Counted from the first letter of the stretch, positions 50,441 through 62,119 are shown. The stretch is 64,000 bases of DNA from Dactylonectria macrodidyma (GCA_020744425.1 JAGMUV010000003.1:2790001-2854000), one strand, 5' to 3'. Notes: generated by a model from the sequence alone, not told the origin. Translations and numbers: made by a program.

Positions 50441-53093
50441 TCACTCGCCCATATCCAAAATGGCCCTCCTCGTCAGGTCCTCTTGCACCCACCCGACGAT
50501 GCGGCTCCCCACGTCGCCGACCAGGCGCTCGTAGTGCGGCCCGGCCATGAACAGGCCGCAGTGCGCGCCGACCTCGTCGACGTCGGCCATGAAGATGTCG
50601 ACCCACGTGCGGTCGCGCGCCGTGCCGCCGTCCGGGGTGGGGACCGGGTCCGGGAGATTGCAGAACTGCCGAAGTTTACGGGGCTTCGTCTCCGGGACTG
50701 CGGCGGGAGGTGGAGCGAAGGGGGTCGGGGAGGCGACGGCGTGTTCGGGGGCTGCGGGAGGCTGGCTAGGAGCAGCGGGCTGTTGGGCGGGCTGCTGCTG
50801 GCGGATCTGCTCGTACTGCATGCGAAGCGCTTCTTGTTGCATCCGGAGGGCTTCCTGCTCGAGGCGGCGTTTCTCTTTCACCTCGTGCGATTCCTGGCGC
50901 TCGGCGTCCTTGCGAGCAGCCTTTTCCTTCTGCTCCGCCTCCCTAGCCGCATCCTTCTCCAACTTCTCGGCCTCCTTCAAGGCCTCCTTAGCCAACTTCT
51001 CGGCAGCCTTGAGGGCCTTCTTGCGCCTCTTGTCAATGATCTTCTCGCGCTCGCGGATCGCCTTGGCGCGGTCCTTGACGGCCTGGTCGTACGCGCGCTG
51101 GATGCGCTTGGCCTCGCGCTCGGCTTGCTTCCGGGCGTCCTTGTCGGTATGGAGGCTCGGATCTGGAAGGACGGGCTGGACGGGCTCATCCGGGATGGGA
51201 GCTAGATCGAGTTCGAAGTCTTGATCGATAGAGTCTCGAGGTTCTGAAGGAGTGGAACCATCCACGGTTGCGGGTTTGTCCTCCACAAATGTGGGTTTGT
51301 CATGAGAAATAGATTCTCCCTTAGAAAGATGCTCATCTTTGTAAGCGTACTCTTCCATGGGACTAGGTTCGTCCATGGGTGTTGGGTCAAGAACCTGCAT
51401 GGAGAGACGGCCCATGTCGGAGCATACAGAAACACCATCCTCGTTCTTCGTATCGTCGTAAGTGTTGGCTTCCAAGGTTTTAGAGCTTGGGTCCTGGCTT
51501 GGACCCGGGTCGACGACTGGTGATTTGCCTTTTCGGTCGTGATCCTCGATTGTGATGCTGGGTCTCGGGCTATCGAAGCTGGGCCTTAGATGATGTTTCT
51601 CATCTGCCGCAGCCTCATAATGCGAGCCTTCTACCTGAGAAGACACCTCTGTCTCGTCCTCTTCCTCATTTGACCGTTCTGACTGGGGCGTTCCAGGCTT
51701 GGGCGTCTTGGGTCGACCGGTGCACAGGGTGTAATAGTTCACAAACCGGACCCTTGTCGTTGGTCCGCGAGGGTCTTTGCCTGGCCCGAACGGCTGCAGC
51801 TCGTCGACATCTTCGAGTGCACGGAGGCGACAGTACCTCGACTCAAGCCCCGTCAAATCTGCGAGTACGCCTCCAAACTCGAGGTAAGAGCCCATATGCT
51901 TGACGGCTGCCTGGACGAGGCCCTCGGAGCGATATTTGGAGGCAAAGTGCAGCATACGCCGAACAAAGGGCTGCTCGCGGAACGCGGCATCATTGAAGAA
52001 CGGCTGGTTAAAGAATTGATCGCCTGGGGCGGGCAGGGCTGAAGAGGATGAGGAGGCGATGCTGGGTGAGTATCCCGCTTGTGAGGACTGAGAGGGAGTG
52101 AGGTTCACGGTTGATGATCCCGGGCTTGTAGTAGGGTTGAAGGCTTCGAGATGAGCGGTGCTGCTATTGTCTGGGGCCGAAGGATCTTGAGGCTGTGGAG
52201 CTGGCTTGAAGAGACTCTGGATGCCGGAGACGATGATCCCTGGGTGGAGGCCAAGGAAAGGGCAGTCGAGGGAGACATGCCCAAGAATACGGTGCTTAAA
52301 GGACCGTTGGCCATATGGGTTATAGTCCGGCTGTGCGATGGTGGTCAGATTTTGTGTTCAGTTAACAGAACAGAACAAGACATGGCCAACTCACCATCAA
52401 GATAATATCCGCAGCTAGGATACCGCCCATGGAGTGGCCAACAAGGATGACATCGGTATTTGGAGACTCGTGGGGGCTTAGCCAGGCGCTGAAGTTGTCC
52501 CGGGCGACGTCGACGGAACGATACGTCTTGTAGCGCGGGTAGATTTTAGAGTGAATGACATGAGAATCAACGAGCATGTTAGTCAATAGGGCATGGACAT
52601 GAGCGGGGAATGAGCGGAACGACTGGTCGTTGCCGAGGAAGCCATGGAGATAGATGACGAGGAGGGTGCGGCGGCCGTGGGGATCGATGACGGAGGAAGC
52701 GGAGAGAGACGGCGTTGGCGAGTAAGAGTCGGCCGGGAGAAGAGACTGTGAGGAGGAGGAGCGCGGGTCCGGGGCGAGCCAGACACCGCCGGGGGCGAGA
52801 GAGGAACCCGGGGCCGAAGATGGAGACGGAGATCGGAACGGGACCTTTCCATCCAAGAGAGCACCAGAGGTTACCGGCGGTTGCGGCGGTGGCGCCGGGG
52901 CCGAAGCCGGAGCTGGAGGTGGAGGAGGAAACGGAACCTTGCCATCCAGGAGATGCGAAGACGCCGGAGGTTGCGACACCGACGCCGACGCCGGACCCGG
53001 AGTCGGGGCCGGAGCTGACGACGGGGACGCGTAGGAGGCGTGTGGATGCGGCTCTACCTGGTATGGGGGTGGTGGCGTTGGCGGAGATCCCAT
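50441..53093 (-). CDS. Alpha/beta-hydrolase (DUF676-like lipase fold) with long coiled-coil tail
   Basis: Two exons, 53093-52395 and 52330-50441, join in phase 0 to 862 residues. ATG 53093 (MGSPPTPPPP) is the first true ATG in the frame; the frame is open to 53255 but only to a TTG. Residues 1-150 are Pro/Ala/Ser-rich. The hydrolase core follows: LLVIYLHGFLGNDQSF (oxyanion region) and VILVGHSMGGILAADIIL, with Ser221 as nucleophile. The intron lies directly after this motif, and HVSLDCPFLGLHPGIIVSGI continues the fold. The second half is disordered and acidic, then Ser/Pro-rich, then a Lys/Glu/Ala coiled coil at ~610-740 (EREAKRIQRAYDQAV, then repeated EAxKLxKEA). It ends in a small conserved-looking block (DRTWVDIFMADVDEVGAHCGLFMAGPHYERLVGDVGSRIVGWV). 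Probable serine esterase or lipase; substrate unknown. Confidence 0.82.
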
Positions 53094-53302
53094 CTTTGGA
53101 GACGGATACGAGAATGACGTATCCAGGGAGGGACAACGGGTGAGATGATGGCGGGTGTCAGATGAGACGGTGTCAGACGAGGGTGTGATGGAGCCGGAGG
53201 AACCTCCGATGTGGATGGCAGAGTGATGAGCTTCTCTCACGCGCCCAGTTACCAACCCGCTCAGTGTAGCAGGTACAGCGAGAGACGGGTGAGTGAATCC
53301 GT

Positions 53303-53340
53303 TGAGTGAGTGAGAGAGAGCGAGAGAGTGAGTGAGTGCA
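53303..53340. repeat. GAGT/GAGA microsatellite
   Basis: Imperfect repeats of GAGT and GAGA just upstream of the hydrolase gene on its promoter side. Confidence 0.7.
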
Positions 53341-55638
53341 AATCTGGCGGGTGAATTGTCAAACGTGGGGTAGGTAGTACGATTTCCCTGGAGACGTCAC
53401 CCATTCGTTTATGCACCTCAGTCGATGAACAGCGCAGAGTTGGTTTGGATCTTGGACATTCAGGGCTCTTAAGAAACCGAGGACGCGGGGTTTTAGATGC
53501 GACGATATACTAGGCAAATCAAGCCTATAATCATATTAAAACGACGACAGAATTGTGGTTTCGCTGTTGCTGTTGCCGTCGTTGTTGAATATCGGCCACC
53601 CTATAGCTTCCAGGTCTTGAGAAAGAGACATATGCTCGATATCTCACGCCCACTGGGGGCTCTAAGTTGTATGGTTCAGTGGTCCACCCAAATGGTCCGA
53701 CTCGACTGCGGCGAGCAGGACGACGACGCAACACGAACCCGGCGTATTCTCTGACAAAAGTTGGCAAGCTGAAAGAGACTGACTAACGTACTGAATGAAT
53801 GAAGCCTCCTTGCCAATGAGGCGAATGCAACTTATGCCCAACAGCCCGTGCCGCACTTGTTTAGCACAATCGGCCCCTCCACCAACCAACCACAAATGTG
53901 CCACTCAGTCCTGCGGTAACATGAACTGTCTACAAAGCCACCATGCCTAATACATTGGCGATGGTAGGGTTCCAAAAGGAAATTACACATTTGACATGCC
54001 TGGTCTATAAAAAGGATGCTGACAATGGCGTCAACTGACCCAGTTTGGATCCCGATCTAATAAACGCCCTAAAGATACGAGTGTGCTTCCAAGGTAGCGA
54101 GAGATGCGAGTAGTCCAAGGTAATGAGATGATGAGGCGCCCAGGGTGTTGGAAGTGAATGGTGATATCAATTCCATACGCAAATACGTATATACACAGTA
54201 CGTACAATGTAAACATGTATTTCCGCAAGGTCCCATCCTTATGACAGTTCCCCCCGCACTGCTTTCCCAGAGAGATCCCTCGTCGATCCAGGTACGTACC
54301 AGTATGCTACGCTGAGTTCTTTTCCACTCCCTGCGTCATACGTCTTTCGATATCGATGGATTCCCATCTCGCGATCCATCCCGGCTGCAACAATGCAACA
54401 GCGCTAATTTGGTACCTGCGCCTTGCTCAGTCAGATGGCTTCGCAGGGGGTCACTGGATTTTCATGGGCATGTATGAACGAGCCCTGTCACAAACACATC
54501 GCGAATGTAAATGCATTGCCTGCGTGACCTCTGTTGTGGTCGGCGAGTTGCTAAACCTACCCTTCACTGATAGCGAAGCAGGGCTGTCACGCAAACGCAT
54601 CACCACACCGTTGAGAATGAGAAGAAGTCATGAAAGACGAAAGGGTACCAACGTCCAGGTCCCAGGTCCAGCAAAGTGGCACCCTATCTTGTTGTCCCAA
54701 AAGTCATCACACAGCCGCCTCAAATGGACTGACGGGCCACTTTTGGGCAAAACCCCATGCATTTTTTCTTCTTCCTCTTTTTTTTCACAGCACCTAAATA
54801 TGACCAGTCCGCGCGTCTGTATCCTGAACGGAGCGTTCCTGTGTGAATTAATCCGTCCCACTTCGGTAGCTGAGCTGGGTTGAGATCCATGTCGGATTTT
54901 CTCTTGGGTTGTCACCGGCATGGCCCCCAATATTAAAGCATGGGCGCCGGGTTCGCAGAAGCGAAGCGGGAAATTACTATTAGTGAGCCTCGTGCGCGTC
55001 TTTAGGCCCCGGCGATGTTTGCAAACGGAAACGGAACAAGGACGCAATGAATGCAACGTCGACAGGGCAGCAGGGGACGGGGTTTTGCCCTTCTTTTTCT
55101 TCACCATGTTCGAGAATGACCAACGGCGCGTTGGGAGCGAAATCAAGCAGGGCAAGCCTCGTAGAGATGCGCATGTACGTAGTCAGACGGGAAATCGACA
55201 TTGGGATGGCACGGACGAATTGGATTGCGAGGTGTTGGGGTGAATGGCCCTGTCAATTACTGTTAGCCTGTGAGAGAACTTGAGAAGTGGCCAGACTCGG
55301 ACGCCCACCCAAACCGGTTGAGGTGCCGCATTGTGGCTGTCGATAGTCGGGCGACGGTGCCTCTGTACCTGCATATTATCGGAAGCGGTAGTCTAGGATG
55401 CCCATGGGAAACGACGGTTACATCGGGGATTAGGACGAGGTTTCTGACTTTCTGTTGGTTTGCATGTGATGTCTCTCTGTGATGCTTCAGGATGGCCGAC
55501 AAGATGGAGCATGTCACTCGCATTCCAGAGCCATGAGGACGACTGCGATTGACTTCAGTCGCACAAGAAGCGGCACAGCAGAAGAAAACCAAACATAGAA
55601 GCTGCCAAGCACGAAACATGCTAGAGATTCCAAAAATA
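53341..55638. other. Intergenic, 2.3 kb
   Basis: Upstream region of the hydrolase gene up to the left end of the transposon. The 175-codon ORF at 54356-54883 starts with ATG but has no recognisable domain, overlaps a minus-strand ORF, and I do not call it. Confidence 0.45.
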
Positions 55639-55668
55639 CCGTAAAAACTCAGAAAACTCGGCCACTTG
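55639..55668 (+). repeat. Left terminal inverted repeat of the transposon
   Basis: Thirty bases identical to the reverse complement of 58102-58131. Preceded by the TA target-site duplication at 55637-55638. Confidence 0.95.
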
Positions 55669-55845
55669 AGTGGGGACAACGAGAGTTAGCTCCTAGCACT
55701 ACTGCAGTTCTAGTCTCTATGTGTTTAGTGCGGCGGCCTCAACTGAGGGGTAACATATCAGAAACTTGGTGTCGCAATTCGCATTTCCCTGCTTTTCCAC
55801 CTTTCTCCCTCAATTGATGCTATTTTGAAGCCGTTTTTTCGCACA

Positions 55846-57564
55846 ATGACGCCCCTTCAAGAGATCGACCCAAATGTGCGTATTCGTACTTGGTCTCAGG
55901 TTCTCACGCCCCCAAAGCGCGGCCCAAAGCCAACGCCTCTGAAGGAACGTACACACCGGGTTTCTAAGCCCATTGTGCGTAAGCAGAGAAACTATTCTAA
56001 GAAGAAGAAAGAAGAGGTTATCATGTGGATGCTTCATCATCGTATTGATGATAGAGGCTGGATTCGAGAGCCCAGCTTAAGAGATGCCGAGCTTCACTTC
56101 AAAATACCGCACCAGACGATCTCTGACTGGAAAGCCCGCTTTAGTGAGTCTTTTGTGACAGATCGAACCCGGGGTTTTGCACCAAAGTGGCCGGGACTTG
56201 AAGGGATGCTGTATACAGACTTTCGAGCCCGTAGAGAGAAGCATAAAGTTGTCACCACTTCGTGGTTCCGCCGAAGATCACGGGAGATTTTCAGAGAATT
56301 ATATCCCGGCTTCGTGAGCCCGTTCACTTTCTCTATGGGCTGGTATCGCGGGTTTCTTCGGCGTCACAACATTGTAAAGCGTCGAATTACAAAGCAGTCA
56401 ACCAAGCGGCCAGAAGATTATATCAATACTGTGAATAACTTCTTACGATTCATCAGACGCGTCTCTTCAGTTGGATCACAACATCGGGCATTTACGATCA
56501 TGCTGAACTCCCCTAAAAGACGATTCCGCCGGCGCCTTATACTCAACATCGACGAGACCCCAATTCCCTTCGAATTCCTTGACGGCGCAACGTGGGAGCG
56601 ACGCGGTGAGAAGACGGTTTCTGGCCACAGTGACCGTTCCGGGTGGAATAAGAGGCAAGCAACTCTAGTGTTGTACATTTTTGCAGATGGAATTCACAGA
56701 CTTAAACCGAAGCTCATTTTCCATGGCACCCCTACTGAGGAAGGTGGTCAAATCCACGAAAAGGAACGAGATCTCTACCATCCTGACGTCACCGTGGAGT
56801 TCAATAAAACCGCATATAATAACGAGGAGCTTCTCTTACGATGGATTGAAGAAGAACTTACGCCCTTGGCATCTGAAGATGATGAAGACACGCTCCTAGT
56901 GATGGACGCAGCCACGTTCCATAATACCGACCTGATCAAGAGAAAACTCAGAGAACAGAACATCACTTTAGCGCTCATCCCAGGAGGCTGTACAAGTCTT
57001 GTGCAACCGCTTGATACGGCGATAAATAAGCCGTTTAAGCAGTGGTTAGAGGAGGCAACTGATGAGTATGTAGAGCGTAAGGAACGTGAGGAAAAACCGG
57101 GCTTTAAGTGGTCTGTTAGTGATAAAAGGATTATGATAACACATATAGTTGCTACGGCTACTCAGAAGCTTATTACGAAGGCAGAAATGGTGAAAAAGGC
57201 GTTCCTGAACTGCGGGATAAGTGTGCGGCCTGACGGACTTGAAGATAGCTTCATCAAGATCAAGGATATTCCGGCTGATAAGATTGACTTTACAGGCTGG
57301 GAAATGGCCGAGCAAATCCCTATTAAATTAGAAGAGGAAGTGGACGTTTTCTTTGACGATGAAGAGATGATTTCTATGGATGACGAGGACCTTATGATTA
57401 GGAAGAACTATGACAGTCAGCGTGTGAAGGAACTGAAAGGCCGGCTGCAGACTAGAGGTCTGGGGACATCAGGAAAGAAGGCAGATCTTGTGCGACGGCT
57501 CCAGGAGAATGATTCTCAGATAACTAAGGAACAAATAGCCGAGGTGATTATCTGCTTAGGCTAG
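55846..57564 (+). CDS. DDE transposase of pogo/Fot type with C-terminal SAP domain
   Basis: Intact 572-residue transposase from ATG 55846 (MTPLQEIDPN). The N-terminal basic region contains a helix-turn-helix candidate (residues ~75-97, SLRDAELHFKIPHQTISDWKAR). A second helical region follows (FTFSMGWYRGFLRRHNI), as in the paired CENP-B-like DNA-binding domains of pogo elements. The catalytic triad is Asp236 (LILNIDETPIPF), Asp354 (LLVMDAATFHNTD) and Asp390 (PGGCTSLVQPLDTAINKPFK), 35 residues between the last two. An acidic stretch (~496-516, VDVFFDDEEMISMDDED) leads to a SAP-like DNA-binding motif at ~524-556 (SQRVKELKGRLQTRGLGTSG, then KKADLVRRLQEN). The ORF starts about 207 bp inside the left end. 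The open frame extends seven codons further up but only to a TTG. Confidence 0.93.
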   Translation: MTPLQEIDPNVRIRTWSQVLTPPKRGPKPTPLKERTHRVSKPIVRKQRNYSKKKKEEVIMWMLHHRIDDRGWIREPSLRDAELHFKIPHQTISDWKARFSESFVTDRTRGFAPKWPGLEGMLYTDFRARREKHKVVTTSWFRRRSREIFRELYPGFVSPFTFSMGWYRGFLRRHNIVKRRITKQSTKRPEDYINTVNNFLRFIRRVSSVGSQHRAFTIMLNSPKRRFRRRLILNIDETPIPFEFLDGATWERRGEKTVSGHSDRSGWNKRQATLVLYIFADGIHRLKPKLIFHGTPTEEGGQIHEKERDLYHPDVTVEFNKTAYNNEELLLRWIEEELTPLASEDDEDTLLVMDAATFHNTDLIKRKLREQNITLALIPGGCTSLVQPLDTAINKPFKQWLEEATDEYVERKEREEKPGFKWSVSDKRIMITHIVATATQKLITKAEMVKKAFLNCGISVRPDGLEDSFIKIKDIPADKIDFTGWEMAEQIPIKLEEEVDVFFDDEEMISMDDEDLMIRKNYDSQRVKELKGRLQTRGLGTSGKKADLVRRLQENDSQITKEQIAEVIICLG

Positions 57565-57949
57565 CATCTTCAGCATCATCAGAAGTTATGCTGATAGCAT
57601 CATCTTGCCAAAAGAACGCATTTCCCTCCTGCCATTCTCTCTCAACGCCGAGACGCCAGTCCATCTTCTTCCACCTCTTTCCGTAGCGCTCAGGCCGGCA
57701 AAACACCAACTTTCCGCTCCGCAAGACATCCTCAACTAAGGGCCTACTTGCCTCTCTGACCCAAGCATAGTGGCAGCCATCTTTTGTAAGGGAAATACCG
57801 GTATTTCGACCTGGGGTCGAAGGGAGCCGGTATACGAGGAGGTAGGTTTGTCCGAGCTCGAAGCAGGCAGCGGTCTCGTAGTCGTCTGTGACATCTGATT
57901 GATCAGCGCAGAGGCTCAGAAGGTCACTTGCAACACCAAAAACACACAT
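57548..57949 (-). CDS. Accessory ORF of the transposon, unknown function
   Basis: 133-residue ORF with a true ATG at 57949, encoded on the strand opposite the transposase and overlapping its 3' end by only 17 bp. It fills most of the space between the transposase stop and the right inverted repeat. The sequence starts MCVFGVASDLLSLCADQSDV. It is Trp-rich with an acidic end (DDAISITSDDAEDASLSR) and a basic middle (CRPERYGKRWKKMDWRLG). I recognise no domain. Its length, normal amino-acid composition and tail-to-tail placement suggest a real gene, but a chance ORF or the last exon of a longer spliced gene cannot be excluded. Confidence 0.45.
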   Translation of the reverse strand: MCVFGVASDLLSLCADQSDVTDDYETAACFELGQTYLLVYRLPSTPGRNTGISLTKDGCHYAWVREASRPLVEDVLRSGKLVFCRPERYGKRWKKMDWRLGVEREWQEGNAFFWQDDAISITSDDAEDASLSR

Positions 57950-58101
57950 ATTACATCCAAAAAGCCGGCATCAGTCATTTTCGTTGTCAAGGGCCGCGTT
58001 GCGGTGCATTGAAGGCGCGGGGGTGCGGAAGGCTGGAAGTTGAAACTGGCCCTCGGCTAATTTTAGCGGTGGGGCAGTTCTGCAAGCCAAGCTGCTCCAC
58101 C

Positions 58102-58131
58102 CAAGTGGCCGAGTTTTCTGAGTTTTTACGG
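58102..58131 (-). repeat. Right terminal inverted repeat of the transposon
   Basis: Thirty bases, the inverted copy of 55639-55668. Followed by the TA target-site duplication at 58132-58133. Confidence 0.95.
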
Positions 58132-58133
58132 TA

Positions 58134-61100
58134 TCTACACTCTGACCTAGCTAGCCTAATTAGCGGAGGGGGAGGGGGACGAGGAGATCGAAGAACCAAC
58201 AACCCGACGACCCGTGGACTTGAATGGACACGGCCTTTCACATGGTGATGGTGACCTTTGGATTCCAACCCCTGTTTGGTGCTGTTTTGGGCTTCAGGTG
58301 CCACAACCCAACCCAACCCAACCCATCCCTCTCCCTTGCTCCCCCTAATACGTGCAAGAAAGAGACGCTCGTTGGAGCTCTAAAGAAAAAATCCTGGGTG
58401 CAGTTCCTTAGAGGGGCGGGCGCCAATGACCAGAACGTGGGCCGTGGGCCATGGGTCATCTTCACGGGTCCCCTGGCCAGGGCCAAGTCCAAGAGTCGTC
58501 GTCATCCTAATCATCACCGCCACCACCGTCCGTCCTGGTCTGGTCTCTGGCCGGGTTATATCGTGTTGTCGTCGGTCGCGATGGATTAGGCAGATCAGTC
58601 AAATCACCAAGCGACTCCAGGTAATTAATGAGATTTCCTTGATCCGGGCTCGTCCTCCATCCATCTATCCATCTCCCATTTTGTAATTAATTTACGCGTC
58701 GAGTATGGGTACTACTGATACATTGTGCATTGTGTACGAAGCATGCAAGTTATGTATGAGCATGTCTTGGTGGGTTGTCTGGAACGGGGGGTCTGAGTGG
58801 TTCACATTACCCTTCCCTTGTCTTTTCTTCAATCGTCCCTTGCAGAAATGCAGCCACGTTCGCACGTTGCACCATGCCGTGGCCCTTCTAGATGGGTCTC
58901 GCCCATGCCGTGCAGCCGGCCCTAGAAATCCCTTGTTCTTGCGGGTTGGCTGGAAGGGAGAGCCCGTCCACAGGTAGGTATGATTTCGTGTGAATTGTGT
59001 AACTGCATGCAGTACAACGTATGCACAGCGATTGGTACGGCCCCTTGGCATAAGGTACGTACGTACTTCGTATGACCATTGTGACATGGCATGGCCGGCT
59101 AAGGTACCTACCTACTACGTAGGTAATTAGTGCCACTACTCTAAATTGCCAAGCATCGTTATTATGGGCGAGTGAGTCGAAATCTCAAATCCCCAGTCCG
59201 CCGTCCGGGTTCCCAGAATCCCAGCAGTCTAGATACTCTAGCGTCCGTGTTGGTAGGAATTAAGGCCCCAACGGCTGTAAGTCTGTAACTCTAGCTCTGG
59301 AGGAAGGGCCCCAAGTTGACGCCTCCGGCACGAAGCGTCCGTTGACATGTGCGTGTAAGAAAATCCCATCAAGCACGCCGACGGGCTGAGGGTTTGAAGA
59401 ATTGCGCTCGTTCGTACTGTAATAATATGAAATCTGCTTAGTGTCGGTAGCACTGCGCGCGTGGGTGGGAAATACGAGCTTGAGAGAAATGCAAGGCGGC
59501 CACACTCTAAAAAAACAACGCTCTGTTGTCGACGCCATCGCTGCGCGCCTTGCCAGTAGGAGGTCTATTTCAATACGAGAGGGGGAGGACCGTTATTCGT
59601 CTTCGTTATTGTGCAAGCGCCAAACCTAGGCGCAGGTACGAAGAGATGCAGGCAAAGTGCGGCGTGGTGCAGTGTGATAATGCATGCAGTTTCTTCACGA
59701 GCATTTCCATGTTGTACGACCCCATGTTGCAGTACGAACCCGTGTACACCACACCACACCACAGTAGCCAGTGGTGCCAGTTCTAGTAGATGGAGACCGT
59801 GAGGACGTAAAAGGGTTGGATCGTCAGGTACAGGACGCTCTTCTACGTACGGTGAGTGAGTTGGTTGATAACCACCCGCCCACTTCGTATCCTTTCATCA
59901 CGTCTCAACGCGAGGGGTCGCGTGAGCCCAATTACCAACTAACTTAACTCATGCCGTGCTTCGTACGTGATGATGGCACGGAGTCGTCGACTGTACCCAT
60001 TGGACGTACGTACATACCCTCCTGGCATTTCTCTGTTGTGCGTGAGATGGATCTATCATTTAATTATCCACCCCGATTGTGCCCTTTGCCAGCGTTGGAT
60101 GGATTCCAGCCGCGTTTCCAGCCCGTGCCAGTTATGTCTCCTCTCGCCTCTCCCACACGAGAATCCACCAACACCGCTGTGACCGTCAAAGCCCTGGAGG
60201 TAGATGCCCGCCCTGGGCTCCCTGCGAGCCCCCTTCTTCCCCCCTTTGTGAGTTCGTCGAGGGAGGGGAGGGGACACGTAAATCGATGGATCGATGATGG
60301 GATGGATTGGGTTGGATCTTGGAATGGATTGGTGACACGGCAAAAGGAAATGCCAAGTTGTGTGACCTTGAGATTTCCTTGAAGTTGTGGCCGTCTTGTT
60401 TGGTCCCATTGGGATTCGTCGCCGCCATGGAACTGCGCTGTCCCTGTTCCTGTCGCCAGACCCCTGGATCTGTCCCGTAGGCACAGACAGGGGACTTTCC
60501 CGAGTCTTGTCCACTCGGAGCTATCCTTGAGCCATCCTTGCCAATGCTTGTTCGTTCCCAGGATGTCGCGAGGCTGCGATGCCCTGATTGGCCTCCCCCA
60601 CCGCCCGCGAGCCACCGCGTCCAATTCAAGCGAGATTATTTCTCCCATCTAGCAGGGCCACTGGTACCATTGAAGCCAAGGATCACAGGTTGCTGGGCTT
60701 CTCTAGCCCATGTTGTCCCCATTTGGGATTCTGGGATTCAAGGAGAGAAGCGCTCCACGGCTTCCAGGAGGGAAGGGGGAGGCACTTACAGAATGCTGTA
60801 GCACATCATCACTGAAAGCAGACGCCCTGTAAATCGTAATGTGCGCTGCACACCCACCTGGAAAGCTGGCACCACTTTTACGGTTCAAACGACGACGCCT
60901 CGTCATTTAGTGTAGTCGGCCCCCACTCGTCACTCTTGTTCACTCACTCACACACCACGCTCTTTACCCGTCACTCTCTTTATCTCCCACCCCCTCCTCC
61001 TCCTCCTTCTCCCAGTCGCTCTTTTAACCCCCCTCTCCTTCATCCAGCCCTCTCGACTTTTGTGCGTGCCGTGCCGCCATGCCATCGTCGACTTCTGGGC

Positions 61101-62119
61101 GCCCCAGTTGATGTTGATGTAAGGAGAGCCAAGGACAGGATCCACGCCGAGAGCAAATCGCCAACGCCAGCATAGCCCGCCGTCGAAACCCTGTCGCGAC
61201 TCGAAATTCGAACCCCCCGCCGACCGCGGTAACAAACGGGATCAGCCACTCATTTATTCTTTCAACGGGACGCGAGAACAAAGGCGTCAGGGATTGTCTG
61301 CAAGTCGGCCAGGTTTGCTAGGAGGTTCGCCAGAGCAAGTAAGAAAGAGGGAGGCAAAGAAAGGTCAAGGACGCCAGAAAGGAACAAGGGAATCGCACGA
61401 GAGCAAGCAAAGAGCGACGCAAGGAACAGCTGCATCTAAGAGCTGTGAAGGAAAGAGGTTGGATCGACGCTCGCCATCGAGGCTAGAACCGCGACGACTG
61501 CTGGGAACGACTCTGGCTATGTAGTACGTCTGCTGCCAACAGCCCACACCATTCGACACGACGACTACGACAACCACTCGCATCGCATAGCGTCACACTC
61601 ATTCTATCTCAATCGCTCTCTATTTCTGCACCGTTCTGCCTACTGGGTTTGGACCCTTCACTAAAATCCTTCCTTTCTACACAGCCGCGTCCCCCCCATT
61701 ACCCATTAGCGAATACGGCTGCCGGCCCGTCATTTTGGTTCCCAGTTTTTCTTCTTTTTTTAAAGAAGAAGCCCCCGCAAAAAACGGACAGGCGCATACG
61801 CAATCCGCAATCCCGTCCAGCCCCAGAGCGGCTCCAGAACGGGCCAGAGACCAACGCCAACGGGCTATCCTGTAATAGCCTTTCTCGCTCTAGGTGTGCA
61901 TCGCCACACCTACGCCTGGGTTCCCAGCCTTCTAGGCCCGTTAGGTCTAATCTAGGGGAGCGCCAGCGCCAGCACCAACGACGCCAAGTACTAGTAACAC
62001 CAGTACTACCAACAACGCCCAGTTCGCCATCGCCTGTGCCTACCTAGGTTTCTTACCGTACCTACGGATACGCCTGCGACGTACGCCTCACCCCAGCTGC
62101 CCACGGGCCACGACCGACC
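58134..62119. other. Intergenic, 4.0 kb, upstream of the mucin-like gene
   Basis: No gene recognised. Features seen: CCCAA repeats at about 58309-58325; a GTAC/TACCTA-rich stretch at 59053-59126 with GGTACCTACCTACTACGTAGG; a TACCTAGGTT motif at 62041. From about 60940 to 61100 the plus strand is C/T-rich, which suggests a promoter or leader. ORFs at 59951-60382 (+) and 60056-60648 (-) overlap one another without domain evidence. Confidence 0.45.

Larger units (their letters stand above)
55639..58131 (+). mobile_element. Pogo/Fot-like DNA transposon (Tc1-mariner superfamily), apparently complete, 2.49 kb
   Basis: The element is bounded by terminal inverted repeats that match perfectly over 30 bp (55639-55668 and 58102-58131) and continue with one mismatch for four further bases. 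Both ends start with CCGTAAAAAC. A TA dinucleotide flanks each side (55637-55638 and 58132-58133), the target-site duplication expected for Tc1-mariner/pogo elements. Inside are an intact transposase gene (55846-57564, plus) and a second ORF on the other strand (57548-57949). The transposase frame has no internal stop and I see no sign of RIP mutation, so this is probably a recent insertion. It lies in a long intergenic region and breaks no visible gene. Confidence 0.93.

Noticed and set aside
54356..54883. 175-codon ATG-started ORF
   Set aside because: No domain, overlapped by an equally long minus-strand ORF, no splice context; kept only as intergenic.
58309..58325. CCCAA repeats as possible telomere-like sequence
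   Set aside because: Only a few units and not TTAGGG-type; chance repetition.
59951..60648. Overlapping 143- and 194-codon ORFs on opposite strands
   Set aside because: Mutual shadows without domain signature in a long intergenic region.
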